Source: Salinisphaera hydrothermalis
GTDB taxonomy: Bacteria > Pseudomonadota > Gammaproteobacteria > Nevskiales > Salinisphaeraceae
Reading direction: 5' to 3' (one strand)
Assembly: GCF_040361195.1 (NCBI RefSeq)
Contig: NZ_APNE01000016.1
DNA: 64,000 bases
The notes beneath the pieces are model-generated. The model made no database searches, had not been told where the DNA came from, and saw only the letters and a list, made by a program, of their open reading frames with translations. Positions 59,640-64,000 of this stretch are shown in pieces (within the stretch, counting starts at the first letter, position 1; each line of letters starts with the position of its first letter). The position numbers and the translations under genes are program-made.

Positions 59640-60961
59640 GCACGCGCTATCCGCTGTCGCGGCTGGCCCCCTACGGCGGGCTCGGCCTGCCGCTTGCGGC
59701 GTTGGGTCTACCGCTGACGGTGTTTCTGCCGCCGTTCTATTCGCAGATGCCGGGACTCAATACCGGCATCGTGGGTATTCTCATCTTCGCGGCGCGTTTG
59801 TTCGATGTGATCACCGATCCGTTGATCGGCACGATGTCCGATCGCACCCCAGCACGCTTCGGCCGCCGTCGGCCGTACATCGCCGTGGGCACGCCGATCC
59901 TCATGCTAGCGGCCTGGTTTCTGTTCGTGCCCGGCGAGCGCGCCAGCGCGGCCTATCTGCTGATCTGGAGCATGATGGCCTATCTCGGCTGGACGCTCAT
60001 CTATCTGCCGTACACGACGATGGGCGCCGAGCTGTCGTCCGACTACGATGAGCGCACGCGTATCACCGCCTGGCGCGAAGGGTTTTTCGTGCTCGGCACC
60101 ATGGCGGCGATTGTGCTGCCGGCGGGCGTCGGCAAACTGGCCGGCGGCCAGGCCGCCGGGCTGGAGGCGATCGCAATGTTCCTGCTGGTCGCGCTACCGG
60201 TGGCGGTCGGCTTGTTTCTCTGGCGCGTGCCGGAGCCGGGCGGAGCACCCTCCCACGTACCCTGGGCGGACAGTGTGCGACTGCTGGCCGCGAATCAGCC
60301 GTTTCGCCGGCTCGTGACCGCTTATCTGCTCAACGGCGCCGCCAATGGCCTGCCGGCCGCGCTGTTCCTGTTCTTCGTGCAGTCCGTGCTGGGGGCCAGC
60401 CAGGCGACAGCGGGGATATTCCTGGCGATCTACTTCCTGTCCGCCGTGGCCGGATTACCGGTCTGGTTCCGGATCGGCCGTCGCTGGTCCAAGCATCGGC
60501 TCTGGTGTGCCTCGATGGCGTTCGTGGCGGGTGTCTTCGTCTTTACGATCACGTTGTCCGACAATACTTACAGTTACGCGGCCTATACGCTGATCTGTAT
60601 TCTGGGCGGCTCCTGCCTGGGCGTGGATCAGGCAGCGGCCGCGTCGATCCAGGCCGATGTGGTCGACGAAGACACGGCGGCCGGCGGCGACGGTCGGGCC
60701 GGGCTGTATTTCGGGCTCTGGGGTATGGCGACCAAGCTGGCGTTCGCGGTCGCGCTCGGTATCGCGTATCCGGTGCTGTGGCTGGCCGGTTTCGATGCCG
60801 GCCAGCCCAACGACGCGACCGCGCTATGGACGCTGGCCGCGCTCTATGGCTTGTTGCCGGTCGTGATCAAGATCGGCGTCATCATCCTGATGTGGGATTT
60901 TCCGCTCGATCGCAGCCGCCATGCCGAATTGCAGCGCACGATCGGCCGCCGCAACGGCTGA
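59636..60961 (+). CDS. MFS transporter, GPH-like
   Basis: A 12-helix inner-membrane transporter of 441 residues. LFDVITDPLIGTMSDRTPAR then FGRRRPYI is the loop 2-3 signature of the glycoside-pentoside-hexuronide:cation branch of the major facilitator superfamily. TLIYLPYTTMGAELSSDYDE and GVDQAAAASIQADVVDED are matching later motifs. Homologues stand with amine oxidase, DUF1365 and CFA-like genes in other proteobacteria, so a lipid or membrane role rather than sugar uptake is possible. Last gene of the operon, convergent with an SDR gene 12 bases away. Confidence 0.9.
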   Translation: MSTRYPLSRLAPYGGLGLPLAALGLPLTVFLPPFYSQMPGLNTGIVGILIFAARLFDVITDPLIGTMSDRTPARFGRRRPYIAVGTPILMLAAWFLFVPGERASAAYLLIWSMMAYLGWTLIYLPYTTMGAELSSDYDERTRITAWREGFFVLGTMAAIVLPAGVGKLAGGQAAGLEAIAMFLLVALPVAVGLFLWRVPEPGGAPSHVPWADSVRLLAANQPFRRLVTAYLLNGAANGLPAALFLFFVQSVLGASQATAGIFLAIYFLSAVAGLPVWFRIGRRWSKHRLWCASMAFVAGVFVFTITLSDNTYSYAAYTLICILGGSCLGVDQAAAASIQADVVDEDTAAGGDGRAGLYFGLWGMATKLAFAVALGIAYPVLWLAGFDAGQPNDATALWTLAALYGLLPVVIKIGVIILMWDFPLDRSRHAELQRTIGRRNG

Positions 60962-60973
60962 TCGGCCCGGGTC

Positions 60974-61723
60974 TCAGGCGCCGGTCACGCGGCGGATGAT
61001 CGGAAAATACGCCGCGTAGGGCAGGCGTTGGAAAGTTTTCAGCAACCAGACGAGACGCCGCGGGAAGGCGATCTCGAACCGGCCGGCCTCCAGGCCCTGG
61101 CGAATACGGCGGGCGGCGGCCTCGGCGCTGATCACGAACGGCATGGGGTGCTTGTTGTCCGCGGTCAGCGGTGTCGTGACATAGCCGGGGCAGATCACGC
61201 TCACGTCCACGCCACTGCCGGCCAGATCCAGATGCAGGCTTTCGGCCAGCGAGATCATGGCGGCCTTGGAAGCCGCATAGGGCGCGGCACCGGGCAGGCC
61301 GCGATAGCCGGCCACACTGGCGGTCATGGCAATGCGACCGGCGCTGCGGGCCTGCATGGCCGGCAGGATGGCGCCGATACCGTTCACCGTGCCGCCGTAG
61401 TTGACGCTCATGCGCCGGTTCACGTCCGCGGCATCGAAATGCCGGATATCGAAGCTTGCCCCGATGCCCGCGTTGAACACGGCCAGATCGATGGGGCCCA
61501 TGTCCGCGGCGATCCGCCCGGCGACGTCTTCGCAGGCCGCTGCATCGGTCACGTCGAGGGCGTAAGCGACGAGTTGTTCGGGGCGCCGGGCACAGAGCTC
61601 GGCCAGGGCGTCGCTGCGTCGGGCCGACACCGCAACACGCCAGCCGTGATCGGCCAGTTCCAACGCCAGCGCGGCGCCGATGCCGGAGCTGGCGCCGGTG
61701 ATCCAGGCAATGCGTTCAGGCAT
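60974..61723 (-). CDS. Short-chain dehydrogenase/reductase
   Basis: Classical SDR of 249 residues: WITGASSGIGAALALELADH cofactor site, FNAGIGASF, and the Ser...Tyr-x3-Lys set in MTASVAGYRGLPGAAPYAAS then KAAMISLAESL. The C-terminal region is basic and hydrophobic (RLVWLLKTFQRLPYAAYFPI), as in membrane-associated SDRs. An SDR is also a member of the conserved gene set found with the amine oxidase/DUF1365/CFA genes, but here it is on the opposite strand and coupled by 8 bases to the acyltransferase gene. Confidence 0.9.
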   Translation of the reverse strand: MPERIAWITGASSGIGAALALELADHGWRVAVSARRSDALAELCARRPEQLVAYALDVTDAAACEDVAGRIAADMGPIDLAVFNAGIGASFDIRHFDAADVNRRMSVNYGGTVNGIGAILPAMQARSAGRIAMTASVAGYRGLPGAAPYAASKAAMISLAESLHLDLAGSGVDVSVICPGYVTTPLTADNKHPMPFVISAEAAARRIRQGLEAGRFEIAFPRRLVWLLKTFQRLPYAAYFPIIRRVTGA

Positions 61724-62657
61724 GGGTCGCCTCCGTTCTCAAGTCGACGAACGTGCGTTGTGGATTGTTCGGGTTCTGGATCGCCGCGACTTCGGCGTCT
61801 TTTTCGGCCCAGAGCTCGCCCAGCCAGGCCTTGAACCGTTCCCGATATTCTGGATCGGCGCCGTAATCGCCCTCGGCCAGCCCCTGGGGTACGGGCAGGT
61901 AACGCACACGCACCGCGACTTCCGGGATACGCCCGCACAGCAGATCCCAGAACTGCGGCTCGGGGGTATCGATATAGGCGACGGTCATGTCCAGAATGCC
62001 GTCGAGCACGTCACGCATGGCGTTGACGGCGAACGCGGTGCCGCCGGCCTTGGGCGGCAGCATCGTGCGATAGGGCGAGTTCGCGGCGGCGCGCTTGGCC
62101 GGCGTGGAGCGGGTGCCTTCGGCATAGTTGACCAGCGAGACTGGCAGGCGACGAAATACCTGGCACGCGCGGCGCACGGTGTTCATGTCCTCGTCGCGCA
62201 GCTGCGGGTTCTTCTGGATAGCGGCCCGGCTGTGGCGCTTCATGAATGGAAAATCGAGCGCCCAGCAGGCCAGCCCGATCACCGGCAGCCAGCGCAGCTG
62301 TTCCTTGATGAAGAAGCGCGGGAAGGGCAGCTGCGGGTCGATCGCCTTGATCAGGGCCATCACGTCGGCCCAGCACTGATGATTCGAGATCAGCACGTAG
62401 CGCCCGTTCGGATCGTCGGCCATCTGCTGTTGGTAACGCAGGCGCGTCCCGCTGATGCCGAAGATGAGGCCGTTGGCGCTGCGAGCCCAGGTCTTGGCAA
62501 TGCCGAGCACCACCGCGGTCATTCGATCCCGCGCGCGCCCTTCGGGCAGAGACAGTTTGATGACGCTGGCCGGAACCAGCGGAATGCCGCCGATGATCGT
62601 CAGCCCGATCAGGCCCACGATAATCGCGACACCCCGGATGGGCCCCGGCATGGCCAT
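61716..62657 (-). CDS. PlsC-type acyltransferase (YihG-like)
   Basis: A membrane-bound 1-acyl-glycerol-phosphate acyltransferase family protein of 313 residues. Helix IIVGLIGLTIIGGIPLVPAS is at the N-terminus. The catalytic His-x4-Asp is in ISNHQCWADVMALI, and the second block is VNYAEGTRSTPAKR. The overall pattern fits E. coli YihG, an inner-membrane acyltransferase that affects phospholipid composition. The ATG at 62657 overlaps the hemE stop by one base (TGATG). Confidence 0.9.
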   Translation of the reverse strand: MAMPGPIRGVAIIVGLIGLTIIGGIPLVPASVIKLSLPEGRARDRMTAVVLGIAKTWARSANGLIFGISGTRLRYQQQMADDPNGRYVLISNHQCWADVMALIKAIDPQLPFPRFFIKEQLRWLPVIGLACWALDFPFMKRHSRAAIQKNPQLRDEDMNTVRRACQVFRRLPVSLVNYAEGTRSTPAKRAAANSPYRTMLPPKAGGTAFAVNAMRDVLDGILDMTVAYIDTPEPQFWDLLCGRIPEVAVRVRYLPVPQGLAEGDYGADPEYRERFKAWLGELWAEKDAEVAAIQNPNNPQRTFVDLRTEATHA

Positions 62658-63700
62658 CAACGCGCCGAGAACTCGTGCACGGCGTCGACCAGGGCGGCCA
62701 CGTGGTCGGGCTCGACCTGCGGCGTGACGCCATGGCCCAGATTGAACACATGGCCGGGCCGGTCACCGAAGCGATCCAGAATATCGCGCACCTCGGCGCG
62801 AATACGCTCGGGCCGGGCGAATAGAATGGCCGGATCGGCATTGCCCTGCAGCGCGACGCGGTCGCCCACGCGGGCCGCCGCGTCGTCGATGTCGATGGTC
62901 CAGTCCAGCCCGATCGCCGAGGTGCCGGTGGCGGCGATGTCTTCCAGCCAAGGGCCGCCGCCCTTCGTGAACAGAATCGTCGGCACGGCGCCGTCGGGCC
63001 CGGGTTCGAGCTGGGCCACGATCTTTTCCATATAGGCCAGCGAGAACGCCCGATAGTTGGCCGGCGATAACACGCCGCCCCAGGTATCGAAGATCTGCAC
63101 GGCCTGGGCGCCGGCCGCGATCTGCGCATTGAGATAGGCCGCCGTGGCGCGCGCCAGCAGATCGAGCAGCCGATGCAGCGCGTCCGGCGCGTTGAACATC
63201 AGGGCCTTGATGTGCTGGTAGTTCTTCGACGGCCCGCCTTCGACCATATAGGTCGCGAGCGTCCACGGGCTGCCCGCGAAGCCGATCAGCGGCGTCTTGC
63301 CGTCCAGCTCGCGTCGGATCAGTCGCACCGCGGCCGGCACATAGCCCAGCTCTTCCTCGATGTCGGGCATAACCAGCCGGTCGATCGCCCCCGGCGTGCG
63401 CACCGGGTGCGCGAAATGCGGGCCTTCGCCGGCGACGAAGTGCAGCCCCAGGCCCATCGCCTCCGGCACCGTCAGGATGTCCGAGAATAGGATGGCCGCG
63501 TCCAGCTCGAAGCGGCGCAGCGGTTGTAGCGTGACTTCGCAGGCCAGTTCGGGGTTCTGGCACAGATCGAGAAAGCTGCCGGCTTCCTCGCGCAGCTTGC
63601 GGTATTCGGGCAGATAACGCCCGGCCTGACGCATCAGCCATACCGGGGTGGCATCCACCGGCTCTCGTCTGAGCGCCCGCAGCAAACGATCGTGGGACAT
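62657..63700 (-). CDS. hemE: Uroporphyrinogen decarboxylase HemE
   Basis: Converts uroporphyrinogen III to coproporphyrinogen III, the substrate of HemF. The 347 residues contain PVWLMRQAGRYLPEYRKLRE with the conserved Arg residues, IGFAGSPWTLATYMVEGG, VQIFDTWGGVLSPANYRAF and the C-terminal FNLGHGVTPQVEPDHV. The ATG at 63700 is chosen; an in-frame TTG at 63718 would add 6 residues. It is followed by acyltransferase and SDR genes in tight coupling. Confidence 0.96.
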   Translation of the reverse strand: MSHDRLLRALRREPVDATPVWLMRQAGRYLPEYRKLREEAGSFLDLCQNPELACEVTLQPLRRFELDAAILFSDILTVPEAMGLGLHFVAGEGPHFAHPVRTPGAIDRLVMPDIEEELGYVPAAVRLIRRELDGKTPLIGFAGSPWTLATYMVEGGPSKNYQHIKALMFNAPDALHRLLDLLARATAAYLNAQIAAGAQAVQIFDTWGGVLSPANYRAFSLAYMEKIVAQLEPGPDGAVPTILFTKGGGPWLEDIAATGTSAIGLDWTIDIDDAAARVGDRVALQGNADPAILFARPERIRAEVRDILDRFGDRPGHVFNLGHGVTPQVEPDHVAALVDAVHEFSAR

Positions 63701-63807
63701 GGGTAACGAGGCCGCCAATAAGTGATCCGGCGATTCTACCGACTGCCGCGGGGCCGGCGATAGCGCGGCATGGCGCAGGCGAGAATTCCGGGCGTGCCGA
63801 CCGCCGA

Positions 63808-63821
63808 CCTATTGCAATAGG
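63808..63821. repeat. Palindrome CCTATTGCAATAGG
   Basis: A perfect 14-base palindrome, with GCTC following on the right as in the palindromes at 53948 and 54053. It lies between hemE and the next gene, with no repeat end visible around it. Confidence 0.5.
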
Positions 63822-63852
63822 CTCTCAGGAGCTTGAGCCTGGGGCGCATAAA

Positions 63853-63882
63853 GAAAAGGCCGGCAAGAATGCCGGCCTTTTC
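63853..63882. terminator. Bidirectional Rho-independent terminator
   Basis: AAAAGGCCGGCA (63854-63865) pairs with TGCCGGCCTTTT (63870-63881) around AGAA. In the minus direction it is followed by more U residues. It lies about 25 bases after the stop of the gene at the right edge. Confidence 0.88.
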
Positions 63883-63905
63883 AATACGCCTATTGCGTTG
63901 CGGGA

Positions 63906-64000
63906 TCAGAGTGCCGCCGTCGTCATATCCCCATTCACCAACCGCCGGATGCCCAGCGGATTGTCATCGGCGAGCGCCTTGGGCAGCACGGCCGCCGGTG
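63906..64000 (-). CDS. Unidentified protein, C-terminal end (runs off the right edge)
   Basis: The last 31 codons of a minus-strand gene are visible, ending LADDNPLGIRRLVNGDMTTA then AL and TGA. A proper terminator follows 24 bases later, which supports a real gene end. The fragment is too short for me to assign a family. Confidence 0.6.
   Translation of the reverse strand, partial: PAAVLPKALADDNPLGIRRLVNGDMTTAAL

Noticed and set aside
63720..63905. Searched for a small gene or repeat end between hemE and the right-edge gene
   Set aside because: Only a palindrome and a terminator are seen; no end of the TAGGG type and no credible reading frame.

Overview
The window is a stretch of high-GC bacterial chromosome that is almost entirely protein-coding. 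The gene content (Slt, OxyR, HemF, Smg, FolM, WaaF, Hsp15, TatABC, TrkAH) and the order LysM-dprA-smg-topA-tsaC-hemF, def-fmt-rsmB and hisI-hisE-tatABC point to a gammaproteobacterium. The mixture of Pseudomonas-like and Ectothiorhodospira-like gene orders would fit a deep-branching halotolerant group such as Salinisphaerales, but that placement is inference. I see no rRNA, tRNA, CRISPR array, prophage or complete insertion sequence. Non-ATG starts are common (GTG for yqeY, folB, hisA, tatC; TTG for hisF, rsmB and probably the LysM lipoprotein).

Layout. 1-3.5 kb: dnaG (partial), yqeY, rpsU on the minus strand, divergent from tsaD-folB-folK. 3.5-16 kb, minus strand: folM, cca, slt, oxyR, hemF, tsaC, topA, smg, dprA and a LysM lipoprotein. 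16-19.5 kb, plus strand: def-fmt-rsmB and a PfpI/DJ-1 protein. 19.6-28.2 kb, minus strand: a SIMPL protein, hisF-A-H-B, dtd, a type II homoserine kinase, a TPR protein, trkH, trkA. 28.3-30.6 kb, plus strand: hisI-hisE-tatA-B-C. The order is what one inversion of the trkA-to-hisF segment would leave, starting from rsmB-trkA-trkH...hisBHAF-hisIE-tatABC.

31-40 kb: a secreted EF-hand protein, then a full urease locus ureD-A-B-C-E-F-G followed by an NCS1-family permease with a C-terminal zinc-ribbon-like tail and a NiCoT nickel permease. Together these cover substrate uptake (inferred), nickel uptake, metallocentre assembly and urea hydrolysis. 40-48 kb is a mixed region: old yellow enzyme, azurin, zinc alcohol dehydrogenase, phosphoribosyltransferase, dienelactone hydrolase, a lone type IV pilin-like gene, hslR, GST and several unknowns. 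48-52.4 kb, minus strand: hemB-waaF-aroE-mntR-nfi. 52.6-54 kb: an ECF sigma factor with its RskA-type membrane anti-sigma factor. 54-56 kb: a DUF547 protein and mdh. 56.4-61 kb: a translationally coupled FAD oxidoreductase / DUF1365 / CFA-like methyltransferase / MFS set resembling the fatty-acid modification genes of singlet-oxygen regulons. 61-63.7 kb: hemE, an acyltransferase and an SDR on the minus strand. The right edge has the 3' end of one unidentified minus-strand gene.

The main structure not explained by genes is a family of short inverted-repeat elements with ends like TAGGGnnTGTTGAGG. I found six places: about 10.18, 13.24, 20.36, 30.64-30.92, 44.60 and 53.98-54.17 kb. The 30.64 kb copy is a complete 280-bp MITE-like element with perfect 15-bp terminal inverted repeats and two large internal hairpins. 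Two copies supply the stop codon of the adjoining gene.
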